Assembly: GCA_900110975.1 (NCBI GenBank) | Contig: FOFK01000010.1 | Span: 1-64,000 of the forward strand | Length of the DNA: 64,000 bases | Direction: 5' to 3' | Source of the DNA: Lachnospiraceae bacterium RM5 | GTDB taxonomy: Bacteria > Bacillota > Clostridia > Lachnospirales > Lachnospiraceae | Part shown: in pieces, positions 51,970-61,847 of the stretch | Layout: every line of letters begins with the position of its first letter | Numbering within the stretch: position 1 is the first letter of the stretch | Notes under the pieces: model-generated | What the model was told of the DNA's origin: nothing | Databases searched by the model: none | What the model saw: the letters and a program-made list of their open reading frames with translations, nothing else | Translations under genes and position numbers: made by a program

Positions 51970-54096
51970 TTATTCTCCACCTTCAGGCTCCTCTTGTTGT
52001 TCAGAAGAAGACTCCTCTGGTGATTCCGGTTCTTCAGGTTTAACAGATTCTGTTGCTTTTTGTGAACTTGTTTCCGGTGCAGTTGTTGTTGTAGTTTCTG
52101 TCGGTTTCTGTCCAAGACTTATATAAACTGTAATAGTTGTTCCCTTTGAAACTTTTGTACCATAAGCAACACTCTGGTCATAAACAAGTCCTGCTGTCAT
52201 ATCAGAATATCCTGAGGATTCTGCATAACCAAGCCCTAATCCTTCAAGTGCAGCTTTTGCCTCAGAACCGCTCCATCCTTTAAGGTTAGGAACCTCAGGT
52301 TTATCTTCAGGACCTTTGCTGACTACAAGATTAATTGTTGTTCCTTCAGGAACCTCGCTCTTAGCTGAAACATCCTGACTTACTACTTTTCCAGCTTCAA
52401 CTGTATCACTATAATCTTCAGTAACTGTACCAACAACAAGTTTCTTTGCTTCAATAGAAGCCTTCGCAGCATCAAGTGTAAGTCCTGTTACCTTAGGAAC
52501 TGTTACCTTTGAAGCGTCCGATCCTGAACTTGCATATATTGTTATATCAGCACCAAATGTTGTTGCAGCACCTTCTTCCGGTGATACTTCAATAATAACA
52601 TCAATAGCTGCATCATCACTTGCTTTATATTCAACAATTACATTAAATCCCTGATCCTCTAAAAGTTTCTTAGCCTCATCTTTTGTAAGACCAATAATTC
52701 CTGTTGGAACATTAACTGCCTTTGAACCAAGACTTACAACTATTGTAATTGTAGAATTTTTCTCAACCACTTCTCCCGCATCCGGTGAAGTACTGATTAC
52801 ATGTCCTGCCTCAACTTTATTATCTGTCTGCTGTGTTATTGTATAACCAAGATTTGATTCTTTTAATTTCTTGATTGCATCTTCCTGAGTCATACCTGCT
52901 ACATCAGGAACTTTTGTATGATTTGCATCTAATGTTTCACTTGAAGAACCAATTTTTCCACTTGAACATCCATTTCCCATGAAATGAACTACTAAAAATA
53001 CTACAAATGCAACAATGATACATGCCATAACTATTCCACCGATAGCTATAACTTTATCTAATTTAGGATTATCTTCATCCTTTAATTCATCTTCTAAATC
53101 ATCATCCACGCCATCTTCATCATAAAAATCATCTTCAAACTCATTTTCTTCGTTAATGACAGGAACTGTATTATCCATCTCAGATTGTCTTCTGATGGTA
53201 TTTATATCCTCTTCAGAAATTACCTTTGTACCACCTGTTGGACTTTCATAATCAACCATCTGTACAAAATCTTCATCCGGAGTAATTAAAGATCTCTTAA
53301 GATCAGCAATAAGCGATGAAACCTTTAAATATCTTCTTGAAGGTTTCTTCATTGTACATTTCTGGATTATTCTCTCAACACTGATTGGAATATCAGGTGC
53401 ATATATTCTTGGAGAAGCCATTTCATTCTGAACATGCTGCAACGCAATTGAAACAGTTGAATCACCTTCAAAAGGAACTCTTCCCGTAATCATCTCATAT
53501 AATGTAATACCTAAAGAATAGATATCACTTTTCTCATCTATAAAACTGCCTTTTGCCTGTTCAGGAGAAATATAATGAACAGAACCCATTGCATTTGAGC
53601 TTATGGTATTTGATGATGTAGCTCTCGCTATACCAAAATCTGTAACTTTAACTTTTCCTTCTTTTGAAATAATAATATTCTGAGGTTTAATATCTCTGTG
53701 AATAATATGATTATTATGGGCAGCTTCAATTCCCTGTGCTACCTGAATAAGAATACTTACCGCCTCTTTAACAGGAAGCTGTCCTTTTCTCTCAATATAA
53801 TTTTTTAAAGTGATACCTTCAATAAGCTCCATAACAATATAATATACACTGTTATCTTCACCTACATCAAAAACATTTACAATGTTTGGATGGGATAAAC
53901 CTGCTGCAGACTGTGCCTCAACTCTGAATTTTGAAACAAAATTCTTATCTTCACTAAATTCAGCCTTGAGAACCTTAATCGCAACAAATCTATTAAGCTT
54001 ATGATCTTTTGCTTTATAAACATCAGACATTCCACCGGAACCGACTTTATCTGTTATCTCATATCTATCACTTATAAAAGCACCTTTTCTTAACAT
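51970..54096 (-). CDS. prkC: PASTA-domain Ser/Thr kinase (PrkC/Stk1)
   Basis: A membrane kinase sensing wall fragments. The 708-aa protein has a kinase domain (about 10-270) with GSGGMSDVYKA, Lys41, HRD at 133-135, DFG at 153-155 and GSVHYISPEQ. An acidic juxtamembrane stretch and one membrane helix (about 348-373) follow. Four PASTA repeats come next (from about 394 to 670), then a Glu/Pro/Thr-rich tail. It overlaps the PP2C gene by 7 bases, the usual kinase-phosphatase pair. Confidence 0.97.
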   Translation of the reverse strand: MLRKGAFISDRYEITDKVGSGGMSDVYKAKDHKLNRFVAIKVLKAEFSEDKNFVSKFRVEAQSAAGLSHPNIVNVFDVGEDNSVYYIVMELIEGITLKNYIERKGQLPVKEAVSILIQVAQGIEAAHNNHIIHRDIKPQNIIISKEGKVKVTDFGIARATSSNTISSNAMGSVHYISPEQAKGSFIDEKSDIYSLGITLYEMITGRVPFEGDSTVSIALQHVQNEMASPRIYAPDIPISVERIIQKCTMKKPSRRYLKVSSLIADLKRSLITPDEDFVQMVDYESPTGGTKVISEEDINTIRRQSEMDNTVPVINEENEFEDDFYDEDGVDDDLEDELKDEDNPKLDKVIAIGGIVMACIIVAFVVFLVVHFMGNGCSSGKIGSSSETLDANHTKVPDVAGMTQEDAIKKLKESNLGYTITQQTDNKVEAGHVISTSPDAGEVVEKNSTITIVVSLGSKAVNVPTGIIGLTKDEAKKLLEDQGFNVIVEYKASDDAAIDVIIEVSPEEGAATTFGADITIYASSGSDASKVTVPKVTGLTLDAAKASIEAKKLVVGTVTEDYSDTVEAGKVVSQDVSAKSEVPEGTTINLVVSKGPEDKPEVPNLKGWSGSEAKAALEGLGLGYAESSGYSDMTAGLVYDQSVAYGTKVSKGTTITVYISLGQKPTETTTTTAPETSSQKATESVKPEEPESPEESSSEQQEEPEGGE

Positions 54097-54833
54097 TTTT
54101 TCACCTCTTCATATTCGGGATCTATTAATATAACGGATATATTATCTTTTCCACCATAATTATTGGCTGTATCAACTAATCTTTCACCAATCTTATCAAT
54201 ATCATTTCCATCATTAACAATATTTTTGATTTCTTCATCTTCTATCATATTTGATAAACCATCTGAACACATAAGTATCATATCGCCCTTACTGTATTCA
54301 ATTTCAAAGAAATCCGCCACAACTTCAGAATCAACACCAACCGCTCTTGTAATAATATTTTTCTTTTCATGAGTTCTGGCATTTTTCCTGTCAAGTTCAC
54401 CAATATTTATCATTTCTTCAACAAGGGAATGATCTCTTGTCACCTGAAGAATATCATTATTTATAAGATATAACCTGCTGTCGCCTACATTGGCAATATA
54501 TAAAGAATTATTTATAAATGTTGCAACCACAAGTGTTGTTCCCATTCCTTCATAATCTATACTTTCTTTTGCCTTTTCAATAAGCTTTGCATTAGCAACT
54601 CTTACGGCTTCTTCTATAACAGATATAGGATTTGTATTATCTGATTCTTTAACAACCTTTAAAAATTCCTCAACCGTATATCTGGATGCTAAATCTCCTG
54701 CTTTGTGGCCTCCCATTCCATCCGCGACAATAAAGAGATTAGGAAGATTTCCCACCTGCTCTAAAGAACAAAAAATAAAATCCTGATTTGTTCTTCGCAT
54801 AACACCCATATCGGTTTTTGAAAATGCTCTCAA
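54090..54833 (-). CDS. prpC: PP2C-type Ser/Thr phosphatase (PrpC/Stp)
   Basis: The 247-aa metal-dependent phosphatase counteracts the PASTA kinase. Motifs are RRTNQDF, VADGMGGHKAG (two metal-binding Asp/Gly), GDSRLYLI, MCSDGLSN and GGKDNISVI. The start is TTG at 54833, with GGAAGG upstream. It lies 21 bases after rlmN. Confidence 0.95.
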   Translation of the reverse strand: MRAFSKTDMGVMRRTNQDFIFCSLEQVGNLPNLFIVADGMGGHKAGDLASRYTVEEFLKVVKESDNTNPISVIEEAVRVANAKLIEKAKESIDYEGMGTTLVVATFINNSLYIANVGDSRLYLINNDILQVTRDHSLVEEMINIGELDRKNARTHEKKNIITRAVGVDSEVVADFFEIEYSKGDMILMCSDGLSNMIEDEEIKNIVNDGNDIDKIGERLVDTANNYGGKDNISVILIDPEYEEVKKC

Positions 54834-54854
54834 GTTATCTACCTTCCTTCCCTT

Positions 54855-55892
54855 TTATTTTTTATCTATATAACTTTTTCTAAGCTGTCCGCATGCACCC
54901 TGTATATCGCTTCCCATCTCTCTTCTGACGGTTGCGTTCACTCCATGTTCTTCTAAATATCTTCTAAAAGCATCAATTTCCTTTTTATTAGATCTTTTAA
55001 AATCTCTTTCCTTTATTGGATTTACAGGAATAAGATTAACATGGGAATTTGTATTTTTTAAAAGTGCTGCTAATTTCCTTGCATGTTCTAAATCATCATT
55101 TACTCCATATACTAAACTGTATTCAAATGAAACTCTTCTTTTAGTGGTTTCAAAATAATATTTACAGGCCTTTAGTATCTCCTCTATGGAGTATTTATTG
55201 GCAATTGGCATAAGTTCCCTTCTTGTCTCATCATCTGATGCATGTAAAGAAATCGCAAGTGTTACATTCATCTTCAAATCTGCAAGTTCTATAATCTTCT
55301 CAACCAATCCACACGTTGATATTGTAATATTTCTTTGGCTAATATGCAAGCCATTTTCATTTGTAATAATATGAAGAAAAGATATTACATTATTAAAATT
55401 ATCAAAAGGTTCACCACTTCCCATAAGAACAATATTAGATACTCTCTCACCAGTCAGTCTCTGAATGGTATATATTTCCTTTACCATCTCAGATGCAAGC
55501 AAATCTCTTGTCTTTCCATCAAGTGTTGATGCACAGAATCTGCATCCCATCCTGCATCCTACCTGGGTTGAAATACAGACAGAATTTCCATGCTTATATC
55601 TCATTAAAACACTTTCAATAACATTTCCATCTTTTAATTCAAACAGATACTTTTCAGTACCATCTATTTTGGAAACCAGTCTGTCTACAACTTCTAATTT
55701 TTCTATATAAAAATCTTCTTCTAATTTTTTTCTTATATCTTTAGAAACATTTGTCATTTCAGAAAAATCATCCACTAATTTTTCATGAAGCCAGGAAAAA
55801 ATCTGTTTTGCCCTGAATTTTTTCAAATCATTCTTAAGACAATAATCCGTTAATTCTTCTAAAGATAATTCAATAATATTAATTTTATCCAT
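54855..55892 (-). CDS. rlmN: 23S rRNA (A2503-C2)/tRNA A37 methyltransferase RlmN
   Basis: A radical-SAM enzyme that methylates C2 of A2503 in 23S rRNA and of A37 in some tRNAs. The 345-aa length is normal. The iron-sulfur Cys triad is in [19 protein letters not shown] follows, and the catalytic C-terminal Cys is in GACGQLRK. Its ATG overlaps the rsmB stop by one base. Confidence 0.97.
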   Translation of the reverse strand: MDKINIIELSLEELTDYCLKNDLKKFRAKQIFSWLHEKLVDDFSEMTNVSKDIRKKLEEDFYIEKLEVVDRLVSKIDGTEKYLFELKDGNVIESVLMRYKHGNSVCISTQVGCRMGCRFCASTLDGKTRDLLASEMVKEIYTIQRLTGERVSNIVLMGSGEPFDNFNNVISFLHIITNENGLHISQRNITISTCGLVEKIIELADLKMNVTLAISLHASDDETRRELMPIANKYSIEEILKACKYYFETTKRRVSFEYSLVYGVNDDLEHARKLAALLKNTNSHVNLIPVNPIKERDFKRSNKKEIDAFRRYLEEHGVNATVRREMGSDIQGACGQLRKSYIDKK

Positions 55893-57229
55893 TATCTCTT
55901 TTCAAACTTACTGATAAAAAATCCATCGTGTTCTTTATCAGGAAGCATCTGAATATAACCTTCCTTTAAAGTATCTTTATGTTTTTCTTTCATCTTATCA
56001 TCAAAAAAATCTATAATACTTACAGGCTTAACATCAAAGTTATTAAGTATCCATTCCCTCATAAGTACATTTTCTTCAGGCGTAATTGTACATGTGCTGT
56101 ATACAAATGTCTTACCGGGTTTTACATATCTGACCATGTTTTCCACTATTTTCTTTGAAATAGAAGTAAGTTCATCTATATCTTCTTTTTTTAATCTGTA
56201 TTTAATTTCAGGCTTTTTGCTTATAACTCCAAGTCCTGAACATGGTACATCAGCTATGACTACATCAGCCATATTTTCATCTTCTTTGTAAAATACCATG
56301 CCATCTTTCTTTTCTACAACTGCGTTTTTAAAACCTGTTCTTTTAATATTTTCATTTATTAGCTTAACTTTTTTATCGCTGACATCCCTTGAAAACACTT
56401 TACCTGTACCATTTAATACATCAAGTATATGCATTGTTTTTCCACCAGGGGCCGCGCACATATCAATAACCGTGTCTCCTTCTTTAATGTCTGCTACAAT
56501 TGTAACATACATGGAACTTATATCCTGTATGATAATATGTCCTTTTTTTAAGGCATCTATTTTTTCCATATTATCAATGCCACTTAATTTCAATGCACCA
56601 TTAAGATAAGTTTCTTCAACATTTATATTATCTTTTTTCAGACTGTTAATAACACTTTCTTTATCTGCTTTTGAAAAATTTATTCTTGCATAAATATTCT
56701 TTTTATGGCTATTTTCTAATATATCTATAGCTTTTTCCATACCATAATCATTTATAAATTTTTCAACAATCCATAGGGGCATGGAATATTTTATGGAAAG
56801 GTAATCCATAGAATTTTTCTTTTCATCAGGTAATTTTATATTATCTTTATTTCTTGCAATGTTTCTTAAAACAGCATTACAATAACCTTTAAGACCTGAC
56901 ATTTTTCTTTTCATAACAAGCTTTATAGCTTCATTACATACTGCAAAATCAGGTATTGAATCCATAAATAATATCTGATAAACAGAAACTCTTAATACTC
57001 CTCTGATAAAAGGTTTTAATTTTTTTGTCTTCACCTTTGAAAACTGATTTATAACATAATCGATCAGAATTACATTTTCAATGGTTCCTTCAAAAAGCTT
57101 TGTAAGAAGTTTTCTGTCTGTAATATCGGCAGTCTGATTTATAATTTCTTTAAGCACAAGATGGGAATATTTATTTTCATCTAATACCATCATTGTTCCT
57201 GAAACCGCCAGTTCTCTATAACTTTTCAT
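55892..57229 (-). CDS. rsmB: 16S rRNA (C967-C5)-methyltransferase RsmB
   Basis: RsmB (Sun) methylates C967 of 16S rRNA. The 445-aa protein has an N-terminal NusB-like RNA-binding domain (about 5-130) and a C-terminal SAM domain. CAAPGGKT binds SAM, and DVPCSGLG and a Cys in [10 protein letters not shown] hold the catalytic pair. It overlaps fmt by 4 bases. Confidence 0.96.
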   Translation of the reverse strand: MKSYRELAVSGTMMVLDENKYSHLVLKEIINQTADITDRKLLTKLFEGTIENVILIDYVINQFSKVKTKKLKPFIRGVLRVSVYQILFMDSIPDFAVCNEAIKLVMKRKMSGLKGYCNAVLRNIARNKDNIKLPDEKKNSMDYLSIKYSMPLWIVEKFINDYGMEKAIDILENSHKKNIYARINFSKADKESVINSLKKDNINVEETYLNGALKLSGIDNMEKIDALKKGHIIIQDISSMYVTIVADIKEGDTVIDMCAAPGGKTMHILDVLNGTGKVFSRDVSDKKVKLINENIKRTGFKNAVVEKKDGMVFYKEDENMADVVIADVPCSGLGVISKKPEIKYRLKKEDIDELTSISKKIVENMVRYVKPGKTFVYSTCTITPEENVLMREWILNNFDVKPVSIIDFFDDKMKEKHKDTLKEGYIQMLPDKEHDGFFISKFEKR

Positions 57230-58155
57230 CCTAAAACATATCCTTTTGATACCTGATTTCCTAAAAGAAAATCCAATGTCTTCATTCTTTTTTTGCCTTC
57301 TAACTGAAGTTCTTTAATAACTAATGTTTTATCCCCTGTTTTAACATATATTCTCTCTTTATCAACATCTACAACTTCCCCAAATTCACCTTCATAATCT
57401 TTATCCAAAACATCACATTCCCATAATTTCAATGTTTTTCCATTAAAATATGTATAGGCACTTGGCCATGGATTAAGTCCTCTTATAAGTCTTTCTATAG
57501 AAACAGCATCTTTTGAAAAATCAATTTTTCCCATATCTTTTTTAATCATTGATGCATAATTAGATTCTTCATTTCTCTGTTCTACAGGCACTATCTCATT
57601 TTTTTCAAGTTTATCAAGAGTTGAAACAATAAGTTTTGCACCTTCTTCTGATAACTTATCAAAAAGGCTTCCACCTGTTTCTTTTTCATCAAGCACAACC
57701 TTTGATACTTCTAAAATATCTCCTGTATCTAAGCCTTCATCCATCTGCATGGTTGTTACGCCACTTTCTTTTTCGCCGTCAATAACTGCCCATTGTATTG
57801 GAGCTGCTCCCCTGTATTTAGGAAGCAATGATGCATGTACATTAATACAGCCATACTTTGTCATCTCTAACACTTCTTTTGGAAGAATCTGTCCAAATGC
57901 AATCACTACCATAACGTCAGCTTCATATCCTCTTAGTTTTTCTATGAAGTCTCTTTCTCTTACTTTTTCAGGCTGTAAAACTTCTATATCATATTTTAAG
58001 GCTTCTTCCTTAACCGGTGTGTAAAGTACTTTTTTCCCTCTGCCTCTTTGTTTATCAGGCTGAGTTACCACGCACTTAATCTCATGTCCTGCATCTATTA
58101 AACTTTTTATTGCCGGTACCGAAAAATCCGGTGTTCCCATGTATATTATTTTCAC
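57226..58155 (-). CDS. fmt: Methionyl-tRNA formyltransferase
   Basis: Fmt formylates initiator Met-tRNA. The 309-aa protein has MGTPDFSVPA at the N-terminus, the catalytic NVHASLLPKYRGAAPIQ region and a C-terminal tRNA-binding barrel (about 205-305). The start is GTG at 58155, with AGG upstream. It lies 74 bases after def, with a small hairpin between. Confidence 0.97.
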   Translation of the reverse strand: MKIIYMGTPDFSVPAIKSLIDAGHEIKCVVTQPDKQRGRGKKVLYTPVKEEALKYDIEVLQPEKVRERDFIEKLRGYEADVMVVIAFGQILPKEVLEMTKYGCINVHASLLPKYRGAAPIQWAVIDGEKESGVTTMQMDEGLDTGDILEVSKVVLDEKETGGSLFDKLSEEGAKLIVSTLDKLEKNEIVPVEQRNEESNYASMIKKDMGKIDFSKDAVSIERLIRGLNPWPSAYTYFNGKTLKLWECDVLDKDYEGEFGEVVDVDKERIYVKTGDKTLVIKELQLEGKKRMKTLDFLLGNQVSKGYVLG

Positions 58156-58197
58156 TTTTTTACCTGCTTTCTATAAAACTAATAATTTTAAACTGCC

Positions 58198-58222
58198 AAA
58201 AGTATATGCCGTATAACGGCAT
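58198..58222 (-). terminator. Short hairpin between def and fmt
   Basis: ATGCCGT (58206-58212) pairs with ACGGCAT (58216-58222) around a 3-base loop. Only four T follow on the minus strand, so it is at most a partial terminator. It resembles the hairpin between rpsO and pnp. Confidence 0.5.
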
Positions 58223-58229
58223 CGATTAA

Positions 58230-58721
58230 TTACTCTTCATCAAAGTCATCTTCATCGTACTTTACGTCCTCAAGTTCGCCTTCTACTAAGGATACATAAA
58301 GCTTGCCTTCTAAGTGGTCACATTCATGTACGATTGCTCTTGCAAGAAGTCCTTCCCCTTCTAATTCATATTCCTTAAATTCTCTATCCAATGCTTTTAC
58401 TTTAACATAATTTGGTCTTGTTACAATGCCTGATTTTCCAGGAACACTAAGGCATCCTTCACTTCCTGTCTGCTCTCCACTTGTTTCAATAATTTCAGGA
58501 TTAATTAATACATAAGGTCCATTTCCGTCTTCAACATCAATTACAACAATTCTTTTTAATACTCCAACCTGTGGTGCTGCAAGACCTACACCATATGATT
58601 CATACATTGTTTCTATCATATCATCAATAAGTTCTAAAGTTCTTTCATTAACTTCCTTTACTACCTTGCATTTTTTTGTGAGAATTTCATCTCCCATAGT
58701 TCTGATAGTTCTAAGTGCCAT
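58230..58721 (-). CDS. def: Peptide deformylase
   Basis: Def removes the formyl group from nascent proteins. The 163-aa protein has all three family motifs: GVGLAAPQVG, EGCLSVPG and the metal-binding HECDHLEG. The acidic tail (KYDEDDFDEE) is unremarkable. AGGAGG precedes the ATG. It lies 31 bases after priA. Confidence 0.98.
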   Translation of the reverse strand: MALRTIRTMGDEILTKKCKVVKEVNERTLELIDDMIETMYESYGVGLAAPQVGVLKRIVVIDVEDGNGPYVLINPEIIETSGEQTGSEGCLSVPGKSGIVTRPNYVKVKALDREFKEYELEGEGLLARAIVHECDHLEGKLYVSLVEGELEDVKYDEDDFDEE

Positions 58722-58752
58722 TTTATCTTCCTCCTAAATTTCCAATTAATAA

Positions 58753-60990
58753 TCAATATATGTTTAAAGGATTAAAATCAAATAATATGTTTACCTGTTT
58801 ATACTCATCCTTATTTTCTATATATTCATAAAAAGCATCTTTTAATCTTATAAGAATACTTTCATCCTTATGTTTTAAATAAATTACAAATCTGTATATA
58901 TTATTTATTTTAAATATACCTGCCTTTACAGGACCAAGTATAATAAGGTCATCCACATTTGTATTATATATTTTTTTATAAATAATATTAACTATTTTTT
59001 CCGTATATTCTTCATTTTTTCCTGAAACCAGTATAGCTGCCATATTACTTACCGGCGGATATGAAAGGATTTTTCTATATGAAATCTCATTATCATAGAA
59101 CTTTTCATAATCCTGTTCTTTTGCATATAATATACATTCATTTTCAGGATTATAAGTCTGGATAACAACATTTCCTTTCTTTCTTCCTCTTCCTGCCCTT
59201 CCTGCTGCCTGAGTAAGAAGTTCAAATGTTTTTTCTTCTGAAAGATAATCTGACTCAAACATTGAAAGATCTGCAAGCAATGCACCTACCAAAGTAACAT
59301 TTTCATAATCATGACCTTTTACAATCATTTGGGTTCCAACCAGAATATCTGCATTTCCTTTTGAAAATTCCGAAAGTATTCTTTCATAATCTCCTTTTTT
59401 TCTTGTAGTATCATGATCCATTCTAAGGACTCTTACGCCTTTATATTTTTCTTTTAAATACTCTTCAACCTTTTCAGTTCCAATACCAAATTTCCCGATA
59501 TATTTCGAGCCACAACTATCACACACTTTGGGATAATCTCTTGTATATCCACAATAATGGCATTCCAATTTATTATTTTTATGATAAGTTAATGTAACAT
59601 CACAATGAGGACATTTTATACTTTTCCCACATTTTCTGCAGGAAACAAAATTCGAATATCCTCTTCTGTTGATAAATAACATTATCTGCTCTTTTTTTTC
59701 CAATCTGTCTTTTATAAGTTCATCAAGTCTGAAACTTATAACCGATTTATTTCCACATCTTAATTCTTCCCTTAAATCAACTATTTCAACATCTGCTCTC
59801 TCACTTTCTCCCACCCTGTTTAACATCTTATGAAGATGATATCTGCCATTTAATGCATTATAAAATGAAGCAACAGAAGGCGTTGCAGAACCCATAACCA
59901 TTATGGCATTTTCATTCATACATCTTTTTATTGCAACTTCCCTTGCATGATATTTAGGCACCGAATCACTCTTATATGCCATATCATGTTCTTCATCCAT
60001 TATAATAAGTCCAAGGTTTGTAAATGGCGTAAATAACGCAGATCTTGGACCAATAACAATCTTTATGTCACCATTTTTCGCCCTCATAAACTGATCATAT
60101 TTTTCGCCATTACTTAAACTTGAATTTATAATTGATACTATATTCCCAAATCTCTGGTAAAATTTTTTTATCATCTGATAGGTTAAGGCAATTTCAGGTA
60201 TTAAAACAATTACTTCTTTTCCCTGCTTTAATACATTTTCAATAATTTCCATATATACTAAAGTTTTTCCACTGCCTGTAATTCCATATATCAGATGAGG
60301 TTTATCATTTCCCCTGGCATTTATCTCTTCTACTACTTTTCTTTGTTCATCAGTAAGTATCAGTTTTTCTTTAGTAACTTCATAATTCTTTACAGGATTT
60401 CTATAAATTCCCTCAGACTCTATAAGTATAGTTCCATCCTTTTCCATGGAAGATAAGATACTGTCTGATATATCAATTTTTTCTTTTATATCATTTAATA
60501 AAAAAGAATTATCTTCTTTTTTTCCATCAGATACACTAAGGAGTACTTCCAACAAATCTTTTCTTTTTTGGAATTTCTTTGTTTCTGCATACTTTTCTTT
60601 CAGCTTAACAGCAGCGTCTTCTGATATATTTAATTTTATTTTTTTTATTTTTTTATTTTCTATTTTAGACTTAACAGGAAGAATGGTTTTTAAAGCCTGA
60701 TTCATGGTAGAACCATAATGACTTTTAATAAAATAAGCAAGAGATATGAGTTTTGATTCAATCATAACACTATCTCTTACTACTTCCTTTATATCTTTTA
60801 CTTTATATTCTGCATTATATTCGTTAATTATATCAATAACATAACCTTTTATAAGCCTGTCTGACTTTCCAAAAGGAACAATGACCATATTACCAATACC
60901 CACAGAATCTTTAAGTTCTGTGGGTATGTTATATGTAAAAGGTTTATCAAGATTTTCATGAGATATATCAACTATAATATTTGCAAACAT
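58753..60990 (-). CDS. priA: Primosomal helicase PriA
   Basis: PriA reloads the replisome at stalled forks. The 745-aa protein has an N-terminal DNA-binding domain and a helicase core with Walker A GITGSGKTLVY and a DEEH box. A zinc region with eight Cys (CRKCGKSIKCPHC and CHYCGYTRDYPKVCDSC) and a C-terminal domain follow. It starts 2 bases after the folD stop, so translation is coupled. Confidence 0.97.
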   Translation of the reverse strand: MFANIIVDISHENLDKPFTYNIPTELKDSVGIGNMVIVPFGKSDRLIKGYVIDIINEYNAEYKVKDIKEVVRDSVMIESKLISLAYFIKSHYGSTMNQALKTILPVKSKIENKKIKKIKLNISEDAAVKLKEKYAETKKFQKRKDLLEVLLSVSDGKKEDNSFLLNDIKEKIDISDSILSSMEKDGTILIESEGIYRNPVKNYEVTKEKLILTDEQRKVVEEINARGNDKPHLIYGITGSGKTLVYMEIIENVLKQGKEVIVLIPEIALTYQMIKKFYQRFGNIVSIINSSLSNGEKYDQFMRAKNGDIKIVIGPRSALFTPFTNLGLIIMDEEHDMAYKSDSVPKYHAREVAIKRCMNENAIMVMGSATPSVASFYNALNGRYHLHKMLNRVGESERADVEIVDLREELRCGNKSVISFRLDELIKDRLEKKEQIMLFINRRGYSNFVSCRKCGKSIKCPHCDVTLTYHKNNKLECHYCGYTRDYPKVCDSCGSKYIGKFGIGTEKVEEYLKEKYKGVRVLRMDHDTTRKKGDYERILSEFSKGNADILVGTQMIVKGHDYENVTLVGALLADLSMFESDYLSEEKTFELLTQAAGRAGRGRKKGNVVIQTYNPENECILYAKEQDYEKFYDNEISYRKILSYPPVSNMAAILVSGKNEEYTEKIVNIIYKKIYNTNVDDLIILGPVKAGIFKINNIYRFVIYLKHKDESILIRLKDAFYEYIENKDEYKQVNILFDFNPLNIY

Positions 60991-60992
60991 TT

Positions 60993-61847
60993 TTAATCCT
61001 TCTGTATTTCAACCGCATTTACACAATTCTTCATAAGCATTGCTATTGTCATAGGACCAACTCCTCCCGGAACCGGTGTAATAGCACTTGTATGTGGTGC
61101 AACATCCAGAAAATCAACATCGCCACACATCTTATTATTTTCATTTCTATGAATACCTACATCGATAACAACTGCACCTTCTTTAATATACTCACTTGTT
61201 ATAAACTTAGGTTTTCCAATTGCTACAATCAGAATATCTGCTCTTTTTGCAACTTCTTTAAGATTCTTTGTATGTGAATGAGCTATTGTTACTGTTGCAT
61301 TTTCTCTTAACATAAGCATTTCCATAGGTTTTCCAACGATGTTGCTTCTTCCTACAATAACGCACTCTTTTCCATCAATTTCAATATTCATTCTCTTTAA
61401 AAGTTCAATAATTCCATAAGGTGTACATGAAATAAATCCTTTTTTTCCAATTGATAAAGCACCAACGCTCATTGGATGAAAACCATCCACATCTTTTTTA
61501 GGATCTATTGTTTCAATAACCTTATCTTCACTGATATGCTTTGGCAATGGAAGCTGGACTAAAATACCATTAATATTATCATCATTATTTAATTTCTTAA
61601 TAATTTCAAGAAGTTCTTCTTCAGAAACATTTTCCTCAAGTTCATATGAAACGGAATTAATTCCAATATATTCACATGCTTTTTTCTTATTATTTACATA
61701 AATTGAACTGGCTTTATCATTACCAACCTGGATTACGGCAAGTGTTATATTTATGCCTTCTTCCTTGTATTTTGCTACTTTTTCTTTTAATTCATCTTTT
61801 AATTCCTTAGATATTCTTTTTCCATCAATTAATTCAAAATCAGGCAT
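60993..61847 (-). CDS. folD: Methylene-THF dehydrogenase/cyclohydrolase FolD
   Basis: FolD makes 10-formyl-THF from methylene-THF in two steps. That product is used by PurN and Fmt, both encoded in this window. The 284-aa length is typical. The catalytic Lys is in YVNNKKKAC, VQLPLPKH is the substrate loop, GRSNIVGKP binds NADP, and TPVPGGVGPMT closes the protein. It overlaps murE by 8 bases and precedes priA by 2, an unusual position for the gene. Confidence 0.97.
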   Translation of the reverse strand: MPDFELIDGKRISKELKDELKEKVAKYKEEGINITLAVIQVGNDKASSIYVNNKKKACEYIGINSVSYELEENVSEEELLEIIKKLNNDDNINGILVQLPLPKHISEDKVIETIDPKKDVDGFHPMSVGALSIGKKGFISCTPYGIIELLKRMNIEIDGKECVIVGRSNIVGKPMEMLMLRENATVTIAHSHTKNLKEVAKRADILIVAIGKPKFITSEYIKEGAVVIDVGIHRNENNKMCGDVDFLDVAPHTSAITPVPGGVGPMTIAMLMKNCVNAVEIQKD

